From: CAZZHG01 sp964653655
Lineage (GTDB): Bacteria > Bdellovibrionota > FAC87 > UBA2466
NCBI GenBank assembly: GCA_964653655.1
Contig: CAZZHG010000084.1
Span: 1-21,902 of the forward strand
Length of the DNA stretch: 21,902 bases
Direction: 5' to 3'
Both the position numbers and the translations under genes were made by a program. Below are positions 1-7,852 of this stretch, piece by piece (the stretch's first letter is position 1; each line of letters starts with the position of its first letter). A model generated the notes under the pieces. That model was given only the letters and a program-made list of their open reading frames with translations. It ran no database searches and was not told the DNA's origin.

Positions 1-1213
1 GAATTTCTCCGACCATGATCACGTCGGGATCCTGGCGGAGAATGGCGCGAAGGCCGGAGGCGAACGTCAGCCCGATCTTCGGATTTACCGGAATCTGGCC
101 GACGCCCTTTAGGTCGTATTCGATCGGATCCTCGACCGTGATGATGTTTCGGTCAATGGAGTTGATGCGCGAGAGGGCTGCGTAAAGTGTCGTCGTCTTT
201 CCGGACCCGGTGGGGCCGGTGACGAGAAAGATACCGTGCTTCTTGTGGATGATCTGGTTGACGGTCTTGATGTATTCCTCGGAAAAACCGAGGTCCACGA
301 GATCGAGCCTTACGCTCGACTTATCCAAAATACGAAGCACAAGCCGCTCGCCGTGGGCGGTGGGCAGAACGGAAAGACGTAAGTCGACGTCTTTTCCGGC
401 GATCTTAATCTTGATGCGGCCGTCCTGAGGAAGGCGCTTTTCGGCGATATCCAAATCGCCCATCAGCTTGATGCGCGAGCTGATGCCGGCATGAAGTCCC
501 TTGGGCGGCCGGACGATGTCATAGAGCACGCCGTCGATGCGATAGCGTACGGCCATGTCGCGCTCGTAGGGCTCGATATGAATGTCCGAAGCTTTCTCTT
601 TAATCGCCCGGAACAAAAGGTTGTTCACGAACTTGATGACGGGCGCGTCGTTCTCCGACGCTTCGAGAAGATCCAGCGGTTCGTCGAGGGCATAATCCTC
701 TTCCGACTCCTGCTCGCTCATCTCCGACATCATGTTCTGCTTCACGCGCTCGTAGACGCGGTTGATGGAGTCGAGCACTACCTTGCTCTCGCAGAGCACG
801 GGCTTGATCTCCTTTTGGAAGATCACGCGCAGATCGTCGAGACACTGGAGATTGAAAGGATCCGAAATGACGACGGTCACCGCCACGTCGTCCATCGCCA
901 CCGGCAGTACTTCGTACTGACGCGCATAGGTGATGGGAATGTCCTTCACCCAGTCCGGATTTAGGTGGTTTACGTCGATTTCTTTAAGAAATGGGATGCC
1001 GAGCTGCAGTCCGAGTGCGAGCAGAACTTCGTGGGGCTGGAGATACTTCTTCTGGACGAGGATTTCCCCCAACCGGCCGCCTTTGGCCTTCTGGAACTCC
1101 AACGCGTCGCGGAGCTGTTCTTCCTTCAGCGTGGTCTGGGAGAGCAGAATTTGGCCAAGCTTGGTCTCTTGGCGCATCGCCTGCTTGATGAGATTTGTAG
1201 AATTTTTAGCCAC
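1..1213 (-). CDS. gspE: Type II secretion system ATPase GspE (C-terminus cut by window edge)
   Basis: Cytoplasmic hexameric ATPase that powers pseudopilus assembly in type II secretion. I translated the minus strand: 404 codons are open from a GTG at 1213 to the window edge. The GTG reads VAKNSTNLIK and follows a GGAG eight bases upstream, which decided the start. Residues about 15-155 form the GspE/PilB N-terminal domain and 190-290 the N2 domain. Walker A is GPTGSGKT (333-340), the Asp box is IITVEDPIEY (357-366), and the Walker B region DPDVIMVGEI is the last thing seen. Roughly 160-170 residues are missing, including any four-Cys zinc motif. The gene follows gspD by about 80 bases, as in T2SS operons. 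PilB-type pilus ATPases share these motifs, but the gspC-gspD context favours GspE. Confidence 0.93.
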   Translation of the reverse strand, partial: MAKNSTNLIKQAMRQETKLGQILLSQTTLKEEQLRDALEFQKAKGGRLGEILVQKKYLQPHEVLLALGLQLGIPFLKEIDVNHLNPDWVKDIPITYARQYEVLPVAMDDVAVTVVISDPFNLQCLDDLRVIFQKEIKPVLCESKVVLDSINRVYERVKQNMMSEMSEQESEEDYALDEPLDLLEASENDAPVIKFVNNLLFRAIKEKASDIHIEPYERDMAVRYRIDGVLYDIVRPPKGLHAGISSRIKLMGDLDIAEKRLPQDGRIKIKIAGKDVDLRLSVLPTAHGERLVLRILDKSSVRLDLVDLGFSEEYIKTVNQIIHKKHGIFLVTGPTGSGKTTTLYAALSRINSIDRNIITVEDPIEYDLKGVGQIPVNPKIGLTFASGLRAILRQDPDVIMVGEI

Positions 1214-1296
1214 TTACCAGGCTCCAATCCGGGAGGGAGTTCCCCAGACTTATAAGCGAATTCCGCGAGAAAATTGGACCATCATCATAGCGCTCA

Positions 1297-4197
1297 TTAG
1301 AGCCCATCGCCACCGTCGGGGGGTGGCGCTCCTCCGAAGTCTCCGCCGCCGGGTTGGTCGGGAGGTACCAGTAGTGCGTCTTCCCCGGGCGCTCCGCCGC
1401 CGTCATCGGGCATGAGCGGGGGAGAATTCTCGGGAGCGGACTTCAGAGACGATCCTCTTTTGGGATCGGGTCTGAGGCCCGAAGCGGCGCCTTTGGCCGT
1501 CTTCCGGCTCGATTTCCTTACCTCGTCCTGGTCGGCGTAATCTTCGTTCAAGTCGCCGTTCCTGGCATCGCGCGGAATTTCCTCTTCGTCCTCGTCGTTC
1601 TTGTACGCGGGAGCGGAGTTCCCCTGGCCGCGGCGGCGCTGGGACTCGACCCGGCGGTTCAGGTCCTTGACCGATTCGGCGTGATCGTCGTCGCCGCCGT
1701 TGTTGCGGTCGAGGAAGTCGCGGCGCTTGCGAAGCTTATCGCTGATGATCTCCGCGCCGTTCAGGCTCGTGCCGATGATGCGCGGCTGGAGGAGAATCAA
1801 GAGGTTGGTTTTCGTGATGCTGTTGTCGGTCTTCTTGAAGAGCCAGCCGAGAATCGGGATGTCGCCGAGAAGCGGAACCTTCGTGACCGACTCCTCGACT
1901 TTGTCCGACATGAGGCCACCGAGCATGACGAGGTCGCCGTCGCGTACGACGACGTTGGTGTTCGTTTCACGCGTCGTCTTCGCTTTTTGAATCGAGGCGA
2001 GCGCCGAGGGCACGTTCGCATTGGCGGCGATGGAGTCGACCTTCTGTTCGATCTCGAGGCGGACCGTGCGGCTTGCGGCATTCACGTGCGGCGTGAGCTT
2101 GATTTCGATACCGGTCTTCAAGCGCTCGATGGAAGCGACGGAAGAGGCGGTTCCCGCGGCGGCGGTGCCGGGGATGCCGGTCTGCACCGGGATTTCGTCC
2201 TGAACCTTGAACTCCGACTTCTCGTTGTCGAGGGCGAGAATCTGCGGCGTGGAGAGCACGCTCGTGTTCGTCGTTTTCGTCAGGAAGTTGATGATCGCCA
2301 TGAAGCTGCGCAGGTTGATCGTCTGGCCGCCGATGGTGGCCGAAACGCGGCTGCCGGCGAGAATCGGGATCGTCGCGCCCTCGGGAATGTTGCCCGTCAC
2401 GAGGCCCGTGAGCTGACTCGCATCCGAGATGGTGCCGCCGCTGAACGGTACGCCTTGCGCCGCGGTCGCGATGTTGGCCGAAAGCTTTTTCTGGTTCTCG
2501 AGAGTGACTTCGAGAATCGCCGTTTCCACGAAGACCTGCAGGCGCGGGATATCGAGCTTGCGGATGACCCGCTTGAGTGTCTGATAGTCCGTGGAGCTCG
2601 CCGTGATGACCAGTGAGTTGGTCGCGGCGTCGGAAGTGACCTTGACGCCTTCGCCGAGCTCCGCCGTGATGGGCCCGGCGCTACCTCCTCCGCCCGTGTT
2701 TCCGGCCGCTCCTCCACCGAGAGCGTTGTTCGTGGTGTTGCCGGTGGTGACCCGCGTGTTCCGGCGCGAGGTATTGCTCGTCGAAGACTTCGCGGCGCCG
2801 CCGCTGGACAGAGACGCCAGCGTGGAGGCCAAGTCTTCGGCTTTCGCGTACTCGCAGTAATAAACGTGGATGCGGCCCGTGTCGGTGACCTTCACGTCGA
2901 GTTTTTCGACGAGTTTGACGAGCGAACGGAAACCCGCGCTGTTAGCCAGCACGATGAGGCTGTTGGTCTGCTCGTCGGGAATGACTTTCGAGATGATGCC
3001 GCCGCCGCGGGTGCGCTCGAGGGCGCTTCTACGGAACGTCGTGCGCGGCCGGCCGCCGGCTCCGCCGCCTTCCTCGCCGTAAATCTGGGCGAGCATGTCG
3101 GCGATTTGTTTCGCCGACGAGTACCGGATGCGGTGCACGTGAAGCGAAGTTTCGAAGCCCTTCACGTCGAGCGTGCGGAGAATGTCCTCGATGCGCCGGA
3201 TGTTGGAGCCGGTGTCCGTGATGATGATGGAGTTCGTTGGGGCGTAAGCGAAAAGTTTTCCCTGGCGGGTGACGAGGTCACGGAACTCGCGCTGCACTTC
3301 ATCGGCGCTGATGTACTGGAGCTGGAAGATGCGCGTGATGAACTGGTCGGTGTCGGGCGTGTAGTCGCCGGTGTAGGTTTCGACCGGAGCGCGCCGCGCT
3401 TCGGCCGATTCGATGATGCGGATGAACTTCCCGCTTTTTACCGTCGTCAGGCCGTTGGCTTCGAGGGCCGAGAGAAACGCTTGGTAAGCTTCCTGGAGCG
3501 TTACCTGGCTCGGTCCGAGAATCGTGATTTTGCCGCGGACTTTGGAATCGATGATGAAGTTTTTGCCGGTCCACTTCGAGATCAGCGTGACGACGTCCTT
3601 GATGTCTTTGTCGGGCAAATCGAAGTTCTGAACCTGAAGGCCTTTCACCGAAGAATCGAGCTCGAGATACTCCTCGAGTTTCGGGGCGGCTTTCTGATTT
3701 CCGGGAAGTCCCGCCGGAGCCGCCTGATTGAGGGCGCCGCCGATGTTGGTCGGAGGGGGAGTGCGCGCGCCGCCGAGAGCACTCGGAGGAGCGGTGCGGG
3801 CGCCGGGGACCGCGCGGTTGCCGGTCGGCCGGTTGTTAGCGCGGTTCGCGGCCGTCGGCGGAGGCGCTTGGACCGGAGGGGGAGCGGGAGGAGGTGCGCC
3901 GACGCCGCCGAAAGTTCCGCCGGTCGCCCCGTTGGGCAGCGGCGGAGGGGCCAGATTTTCCGGCGGATCGAAGCCGAAGTTATCGACCGGATCGCTCAGA
4001 ACATCGTTCTCTTCTTCAAAATCTTTTTTGTCCGTGGCGCCGCCCGTTCCCCCGAAGGGGTTCGGCGGTTCGGCGAAAGAGGAGGGGGCGGCAAATGCCC
4101 ACAGGACGAGGGCGAGGGTCAGGCACCCCGTCAGGCGCGGACAAGCTTTGCCCTCATGTTTAAGCATGGGGTTTTTTGTAATCGATATCCGCGTCAT
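1297..4197 (-). CDS. gspD: Type II secretion secretin GspD, unusually long
   Basis: Outer-membrane secretin that forms the exit channel of the type II secretion system. After a signal peptide (hydrophobic core CLTLALVLWAF, ending near residue 42) comes a Pro/Gly/Ala-rich linker (about 43-175). Then follow N0 (183-265), N1 (285-345), N2 (350-436), N3 (440-550, with a Gly/Ser/Thr-rich insert at 463-510) and the secretin core (555-810). The core includes VPLLGDIPILGWLFK and a final LLILLQPRI strand. A charged then Pro/Gly-rich tail of about 155 residues follows. At 966 residues it is well above the usual 650-710; both low-complexity flanks account for the excess. The start ATG overlaps the gspC stop (ATGA), suggesting translational coupling. 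A second ATG at 4167 sits closer to the signal peptide, and neither has a strong Shine-Dalgarno. Confidence 0.95.
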   Translation of the reverse strand: MTRISITKNPMLKHEGKACPRLTGCLTLALVLWAFAAPSSFAEPPNPFGGTGGATDKKDFEEENDVLSDPVDNFGFDPPENLAPPPLPNGATGGTFGGVGAPPPAPPPVQAPPPTAANRANNRPTGNRAVPGARTAPPSALGGARTPPPTNIGGALNQAAPAGLPGNQKAAPKLEEYLELDSSVKGLQVQNFDLPDKDIKDVVTLISKWTGKNFIIDSKVRGKITILGPSQVTLQEAYQAFLSALEANGLTTVKSGKFIRIIESAEARRAPVETYTGDYTPDTDQFITRIFQLQYISADEVQREFRDLVTRQGKLFAYAPTNSIIITDTGSNIRRIEDILRTLDVKGFETSLHVHRIRYSSAKQIADMLAQIYGEEGGGAGGRPRTTFRRSALERTRGGGIISKVIPDEQTNSLIVLANSAGFRSLVKLVEKLDVKVTDTGRIHVYYCEYAKAEDLASTLASLSSGGAAKSSTSNTSRRNTRVTTGNTTNNALGGGAAGNTGGGGSAGPITAELGEGVKVTSDAATNSLVITASSTDYQTLKRVIRKLDIPRLQVFVETAILEVTLENQKKLSANIATAAQGVPFSGGTISDASQLTGLVTGNIPEGATIPILAGSRVSATIGGQTINLRSFMAIINFLTKTTNTSVLSTPQILALDNEKSEFKVQDEIPVQTGIPGTAAAGTASSVASIERLKTGIEIKLTPHVNAASRTVRLEIEQKVDSIAANANVPSALASIQKAKTTRETNTNVVVRDGDLVMLGGLMSDKVEESVTKVPLLGDIPILGWLFKKTDNSITKTNLLILLQPRIIGTSLNGAEIISDKLRKRRDFLDRNNGGDDDHAESVKDLNRRVESQRRRGQGNSAPAYKNDEDEEEIPRDARNGDLNEDYADQDEVRKSSRKTAKGAASGLRPDPKRGSSLKSAPENSPPLMPDDGGGAPGEDALLVPPDQPGGGDFGGAPPPDGGDGL

Positions 4198-5267
4198 TTG
4201 ACAGAATATTGGAGCGACGAGTCACGTCCGCCCCGAATGATTTTCAGGTTGATGGCGTCCGACCCACGAAGGGCCTGGAACGCTTCCAAGCCCTTGCCTG
4301 GGTTGTCCAAAATAATCTCGTTCACGCCGGTCAAAACATCCCCTTGGCGCAAGCCAAGCTCGGCGAAGGGAGAATCGAAATCGATGCTCTGAATGAGAAA
4401 TCCTTTGAATTTTCCAGTACCTGGATCCGTGTAAGGGACGGCTCGGGCGGTCTGGAGAATCGTGGTCAAATTGGCTAGCTTCTCGTCCAGGAAGTTTCGT
4501 TTCACTTCATACTGGGTTTCCGAGACCGGCTTGATGCCGCCCCCGCTCGTTCCGCCCACGAAGGACGGGGCGCTCGCGGTCAGGCCGCTCTTTTCTTCAG
4601 GAATTTCAATGAATTCAAATTCCTGAGAGGCGCGGACCTGAAAACAGAGCCGTTTGCGCTCGATTTTCATGGCGAGGAACTTTCCGTCTCCGAAAGTGTC
4701 GTCCTTCTTCACGCCGAGGCGGAGCTGGTTGGAGGATTGGTTGATGAGGGCGACCGAAAACCGATCGTCGCTCATGACGATCGTCCCAAGAAGCTCGATG
4801 GGCTGGGATGTGGGTTTCGCCTGGCTCATACAATCCAATTGTCCGGCTTCAATCGGCTCCGGAATGGTGCCTTCCACGTTGAAGATGTTCCTTCGCTCGA
4901 TGGGAGCGGTGTCCTGCAAAGTCTGCGAGGTCGCCGGTCGGGAAGCCACTCTGGGCTGGGGTTTCGGCGCCGTCGATTTCAGATTCAGCCCGATGATGCC
5001 GGCCGTGATCTGAGCAAGGAGAAAGACCCCGAGGACCACTAGTCCCCAGCGGATCCAGCCCGCATTCTCAGAGACGTTCTTGAGGTTCACTTCCTTCAGG
5101 TCGAAGTCGAACTTCTTGAACTTATCCGGAATGCGGCCGCGGATTTTGGAACCCAGCTTGCCTAGCTTCGGGTTCTTGAAGAGGGAGGATCCCCTGGCTT
5201 TCGCACTTTGCAGCCACTTGCCCAAACGTTTGGGCTCATCGCCGCCGTCATTTGACTTCTTGCGCAC
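4194..5267 (-). CDS. gspC: Type II secretion inner-membrane protein GspC with PDZ domain
   Basis: Bitopic inner-membrane protein that links the inner-membrane platform to the secretin. It has a basic cytoplasmic N-terminus of about 70 residues, longer than in classical GspC, then one membrane segment (about 72-96, with LLAQITAGIIGL). A homology region at about 123-220 starts ERRNIFNVEG and contains LLGTIVMSDDRFSVALI. A C-terminal PDZ domain spans about 285-355 (FKGFLIQSIDFDSPFAELGL, then RQGDVLTGVN). Cys146 and Cys208 are both periplasmic and could pair. The GTG start at 5267 follows an AAGGTGG element about five bases upstream; no ATG gives the full N-terminus. It is first in gspC-gspD-gspE, so its promoter should lie in 5268-5383. 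The identification rests on domain order and position. Confidence 0.9.
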   Translation of the reverse strand: MRKKSNDGGDEPKRLGKWLQSAKARGSSLFKNPKLGKLGSKIRGRIPDKFKKFDFDLKEVNLKNVSENAGWIRWGLVVLGVFLLAQITAGIIGLNLKSTAPKPQPRVASRPATSQTLQDTAPIERRNIFNVEGTIPEPIEAGQLDCMSQAKPTSQPIELLGTIVMSDDRFSVALINQSSNQLRLGVKKDDTFGDGKFLAMKIERKRLCFQVRASQEFEFIEIPEEKSGLTASAPSFVGGTSGGGIKPVSETQYEVKRNFLDEKLANLTTILQTARAVPYTDPGTGKFKGFLIQSIDFDSPFAELGLRQGDVLTGVNEIILDNPGKGLEAFQALRGSDAINLKIIRGGRDSSLQYSVK

Positions 5268-5383
5268 CAGCCACCTTTTGCCTTGTACCGGGGATCCTGT
5301 GCAATGAATGGGCCACTCAGCTGCATGCGCGGATTTGCCCTAAGTGAACGAGATAACGCACCATATCATGGACCTCTTGTCAA

Positions 5384-5818
5384 ATGGGAGACTGCGGCAA
5401 GCGACTTTCCGTGACAAGTTGGCAACCGGGTTTAAGACTTTCGGCCGTGAATGATCCCAAAGCTCATTTTGAAGAAGGTTGCCGGCTTTTTGACGCGGGA
5501 GATTACTTCGAGGCCCACGAGGTCTGGGAGGATCTTTGGAATTTGGCCGACGGAGCCCGGAACGCTTACCTCCAAGGACTCATTCAGGTTGCGGCGGCCC
5601 TGGTGCATGCCCAGCGGGGTAACTGGAAGGGCAACCGAAAGCTGTTTTCGACGGCGCTCGGGTACCTCGAAAAGGGCCGAGGGTCGGAGGAACCCGGAGA
5701 AGTGGACCCCGAAGCGTTGAAAGAGCGGATGGTGGACTTCGAATTGGCCTTACGGGAAAAGCTGGAAGGTAAGGAAGTCGAGCTGCCCTACTTCAAGTTG
5801 CCCAGACTAGCGCCTTAG
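5384..5818 (+). CDS. DUF309 family protein
   Basis: Small soluble, probably cytoplasmic protein of a family with no established function. The family signature is clear: FEEGCRLFDAGDYFEAHEVWED (residues 29-50, with His45 and Glu46), then QGLIQVAAALVHAQRGN (64-80), which repeats the usual His and Gly-Asn positions. No signal peptide or membrane segment is present. The start is uncertain. ATG at 5384 gives 144 residues but lacks a clear Shine-Dalgarno; a GTG at 5447 begins VNDPKAHF just before the domain and would give 123 residues. A TATCAT hexamer at 5364-5369 is a possible -10 box, with no convincing -35. The gene is alone on its strand between gspC and the secreted-protein genes. Its stop overlaps the stop of the facing gene within TTAG (5815-5818). 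Confidence 0.85.
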   Translation: MGDCGKRLSVTSWQPGLRLSAVNDPKAHFEEGCRLFDAGDYFEAHEVWEDLWNLADGARNAYLQGLIQVAAALVHAQRGNWKGNRKLFSTALGYLEKGRGSEEPGEVDPEALKERMVDFELALREKLEGKEVELPYFKLPRLAP

Positions 5819-6375
5819 CCCGCGAGGGCTTTCTTGCAGAGATCCTTACGCCGGGCCGGAATGGCGTCTTTGGATTTGAGGAACCCGCACAAATTCTTCT
5901 TCACGTAAGCGTTGCTCTCGCCGGCGAGAAGCTTTCCGAAAGCGTCCTTTCCGTTCGGCCAGCACGTTTCGAGAAACACGACGGCGCTTTTCGGGGTCTT
6001 CATGTCGGCGGGATGGGAGAGAGCATCCCGCAGGGCGTAATGGGCGTCCGTATCGAGGCAAGCGGTCTTCGGATCCCGCTTGGCGAGAACCGTGTACACG
6101 CGAATGGAGATTCCCCAGTTGTTTTTGCGGCCGATGATGGACGCGAGCTCTTTGACTTTCGCCGCGTCTTTTTCCGCTTCGGCGGCGGCGACCACTTTGT
6201 CGTCGCATCCGGCCGTCACGTCGGCTCTATCTTTGAAAACAGCGGTCGTCTTGTCACCGCTTTCGGTCACCTCGACCTGGCCAAGATTCTGGTAGCACTC
6301 CTCGAGGTCGGCGGGAGCCGCCCACGAGGGACTGGACGCGAGAAACAGGGCCAGGCCGAGGATTCCGTATTTCAT
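5815..6375 (-). CDS. Secreted Cys-rich protein of unknown function
   Basis: I do not recognise the family. The 186-residue product starts with a clear signal peptide (MKYGILGLALFLASSPSWA, cleavage expected near residue 19-20), so it should be periplasmic or outside the cell. The mature part looks helical and contains six cysteines (contexts EECYQ, AGCDD, TACLD, ETCWP, NLCGF, DLCKK), enough for three disulfides. There is no lipobox and no membrane segment after the signal. The ATG lies one base after the stop of the preceding secreted-protein gene, so the two are almost certainly one transcript with coupled translation. An AAGG about ten bases upstream may serve as ribosome-binding site. The stop overlaps that of the DUF309 gene. 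Confidence 0.8.
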   Translation of the reverse strand: MKYGILGLALFLASSPSWAAPADLEECYQNLGQVEVTESGDKTTAVFKDRADVTAGCDDKVVAAAEAEKDAAKVKELASIIGRKNNWGISIRVYTVLAKRDPKTACLDTDAHYALRDALSHPADMKTPKSAVVFLETCWPNGKDAFGKLLAGESNAYVKKNLCGFLKSKDAIPARRKDLCKKALAG

Positions 6376-6376
6376 T

Positions 6377-6802
6377 TTAGAGAGCCTTCTCGAGTTCTTC
6401 GGCGATCTTCGACGAGGGCCAGCCGCCGCTGGCGAGGTCCATGACGTACGTGATGGAGCTGCCCTTCACGGTGAGGCTCGCGGTCTCGCCGGCCTTGCAG
6501 GTGATCGAGGTGATCTTCGCGCCTTCCGCCTTGTTGTCGGCGTCCTTCGAGCACATCTCGCCGAGGCCTTCGGCCGCGTTGCCGCAGGAGCCGCCGAGGG
6601 AAAGCGTTTCGTTCCAGCCCTTGAAAGTGTCCTGCTCAAAGGTGACCTTCAGCTTCGAGCCGCAGGCCTTTTCCGCCTCGGTGACCTTTTCCTTCACGTC
6701 TTTTTCGGCGGCCTTCCACTTCTTTTTGTCGGAAAGTCCCGCGGCGAAAGCCGTGGAGGCGACGAAGGCGAATACTACGGTGAACCACAAAGATGACTTC
6801 AT
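6377..6802 (-). CDS. Small secreted four-Cys protein of unknown function
   Basis: Unrecognised 141-residue protein with a typical signal peptide (MKSSLWFTVVFAFVASTAFA, cleavage near residue 20). The mature domain begins with a Lys/Glu-rich helix (KKKWKAAEKDVKEKVTEAEK) and has four cysteines spaced through it (ACGSK, SCGNA, MCSKD, TCKAG), suggesting two disulfides in a small mixed fold. The frame is open further upstream, but the ATG at 6802 has AAGGAG seven bases before it and sits right at the signal peptide, so the upstream extension is rejected. A good sigma70-type promoter lies just upstream. The next gene starts one base after this stop. The Cys pattern resembles unnamed secreted proteins I associate with myxobacteria, but only from memory. 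Confidence 0.82.
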   Translation of the reverse strand: MKSSLWFTVVFAFVASTAFAAGLSDKKKWKAAEKDVKEKVTEAEKACGSKLKVTFEQDTFKGWNETLSLGGSCGNAAEGLGEMCSKDADNKAEGAKITSITCKAGETASLTVKGSSITYVMDLASGGWPSSKIAEELEKAL

Positions 6803-6838
6803 GACGGACTCCTTAGGGTTAAAAGAAATCGATGAAAA

Positions 6839-6867
6839 ATTATAACGAAGGAACCCGAAGGTTCCAA
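6839..6867 (-). promoter_or_regulatory. Sigma70-type promoter for the two-gene secreted-protein operon
   Basis: On the minus strand TTGGAA (6862-6867, 4 of 6 consensus bases) is followed after exactly 17 bases by a perfect TATAAT (6839-6844). Initiation near 6832 would give a leader of about 30 bases before the AAGGAG and ATG at 6802. The promoter overlaps the hairpin that ends the gene upstream. Confidence 0.6.
6841..6865 (-). terminator. Putative hairpin terminator after the 6871-7341 gene
   Basis: On the minus strand GGAACC-TTCG-GGTTCC (6850-6865) makes a perfect six-pair stem with a stable TTCG tetraloop, five bases after the stop codon. The following bases are only partly T-rich (TTCGTTATAATTTTT), so termination may be inefficient. 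Confidence 0.5.
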
Positions 6868-6870
6868 CCT

Positions 6871-7341
6871 TCACTCGTCGTCGCCGTACGCCTTTTGAAG
6901 CTTAGCGTTGACCGCCTTTTTGTCCTGGGCCTCGTACTCTTTGACGAACTTCGCCGTATCGACGGCTTTTGAGGCGTTGGCGTTGAAGGAGATATCGATC
7001 GTCTTCGTCGGGCTTTCGGGAAGGTAGAGGGAGTATGACTTGTACCAGTAGCCGTCGTTCGCGCGCATGCGCGTGTGGTCACCCTCGAAATCCATCACGT
7101 AGGCCTGGGCTTTTCCCTGAACTTGGGTTCGGTGCAGCACGATGATCCCGTCGATGGCGGAGTTCGACTTATCCACCTTCAGAAGGACTTCCCCCTTCTT
7201 GATGGGCTCGAGCTCGACGACGGTGACTTCCGTCAGGCTATCGCCCGCCTTGTACACCTTCGCGTTTTTTGCGGGCGTCAGGGTGGCTTTGGCGAAAACC
7301 AGAGAAGGGGCAAGGAGCAAAGAGACGATCAGGTGGCGCAT
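6871..7341 (-). CDS. Small secreted protein of unknown function
   Basis: Unrecognised 156-residue protein with a short signal peptide (MRHLIVSLLLAPSLVFA, cleavage near residue 17-18). The mature part has no cysteine. It looks beta-rich up to about residue 125 (for example TEVTVVELEPIKKGEVLLKV and a Tyr/Trp-rich stretch NDGYWYKSYSLYLPES), then ends in a charged helix (KFVKEYEAQDKKAVNAKLQK). The ATG at 7341 is preceded by a GGGGGA element about five bases upstream. It is likely its own transcription unit: a hairpin follows directly and a separate promoter serves the next genes. Its product might work with the two neighbouring secreted proteins, but only adjacency suggests that. Confidence 0.8.
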   Translation of the reverse strand: MRHLIVSLLLAPSLVFAKATLTPAKNAKVYKAGDSLTEVTVVELEPIKKGEVLLKVDKSNSAIDGIIVLHRTQVQGKAQAYVMDFEGDHTRMRANDGYWYKSYSLYLPESPTKTIDISFNANASKAVDTAKFVKEYEAQDKKAVNAKLQKAYGDDE

Positions 7342-7414
7342 GGTATCCCCCGGGTGAAATTTCAGACAATAAATTTAGACCGGCCGGACCAGCGTAGCAA
7401 GGCGGGGTGGACCG

Positions 7415-7852
7415 TTAGCTTGCCGGGATGCCCATGACTTTGACGACGACTCGCTTTTTCCGCTGGCCGTCGAACTCGGCGTAGAAAACCTGCTCCCAGG
7501 GCCCGAGGTCGAGCTGCCCCTTGGTGACCGGCAGAATCGCCTGGTGGTGCAGCAGCGTCCGTTTGAGGTGGGCGTCGGCGTTATCCTCGCCGGTCTGATG
7601 GTGGCGGTAGTCGAGGCCCGATGGCGCGAGCTTCTCCAGCCACTCGGCGAGATCCTTCTTGAGGCCCGATTCCTCGTCGTTAACCCAGATGGCCGCCGTG
7701 ATGTGCATCGCGGAGACGAGGCAGAATCCGTCGTCGATCGCAGACTTCTTCACGATGTCCTGGAGGCGATCGGTCACGTTGATGAGTTCGTGACGCTTTC
7801 CCGTCTCGAAAACCAGATACTCCGTATGGCTCGCCATCGAATCACTTTTCAT
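7415..7852 (-). CDS. yjbQ: YjbQ/UPF0047 family protein
   Basis: Compact cytoplasmic enzyme-like protein of the YjbQ/UPF0047 family. Escherichia coli YjbQ has weak thiamine-phosphate synthase activity, and the true substrate is unsettled. The 145 residues fit the family length. Signature segments are present: SAMHITAAIWVNDEESGLKKDL (47-68, His50 and Asp59), YRHHQTGEDNADAHLKRTLL (82-101, His84, His85, Asn91, His95) and QLDLGPWEQVFYAEFDGQR (113-131). Start ATG 7852 has GAGGG about eight bases upstream and overlaps the end of the TolC-like gene by 11 bases; an ATG at 7837 has no such site. It is the last member of the efflux operon, an unusual partner. A metabolic link to the pump cannot be read from the sequence. 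Confidence 0.92.
   Translation of the reverse strand: MKSDSMASHTEYLVFETGKRHELINVTDRLQDIVKKSAIDDGFCLVSAMHITAAIWVNDEESGLKKDLAEWLEKLAPSGLDYRHHQTGEDNADAHLKRTLLHHQAILPVTKGQLDLGPWEQVFYAEFDGQRKKRVVVKVMGIPAS

Noticed and set aside
2866..4392. Open frame of 508 codons on the plus strand
   Set aside because: Antisense to gspD and the end of gspC, both well supported; the composition is shadow-like and no motif is visible.
5378..5383. Perfect TTGACA on the minus strand upstream of gspC
   Set aside because: No acceptable -10 box lies 15-19 bases downstream (the best is TGCGTT), so I do not call a promoter although one must be in this gap.
6803..6874. N-terminal extension of the four-Cys secreted protein
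   Set aside because: It would place residues before a clean signal peptide and cover the promoter and hairpin; AAGGAG marks ATG 6802.
7398..7409. Twelve-base identity (gcaaggcggggt) with the region before the tRNA at 13357-13368
   Set aside because: Single short GC-rich match with no shared flanks; most likely chance.
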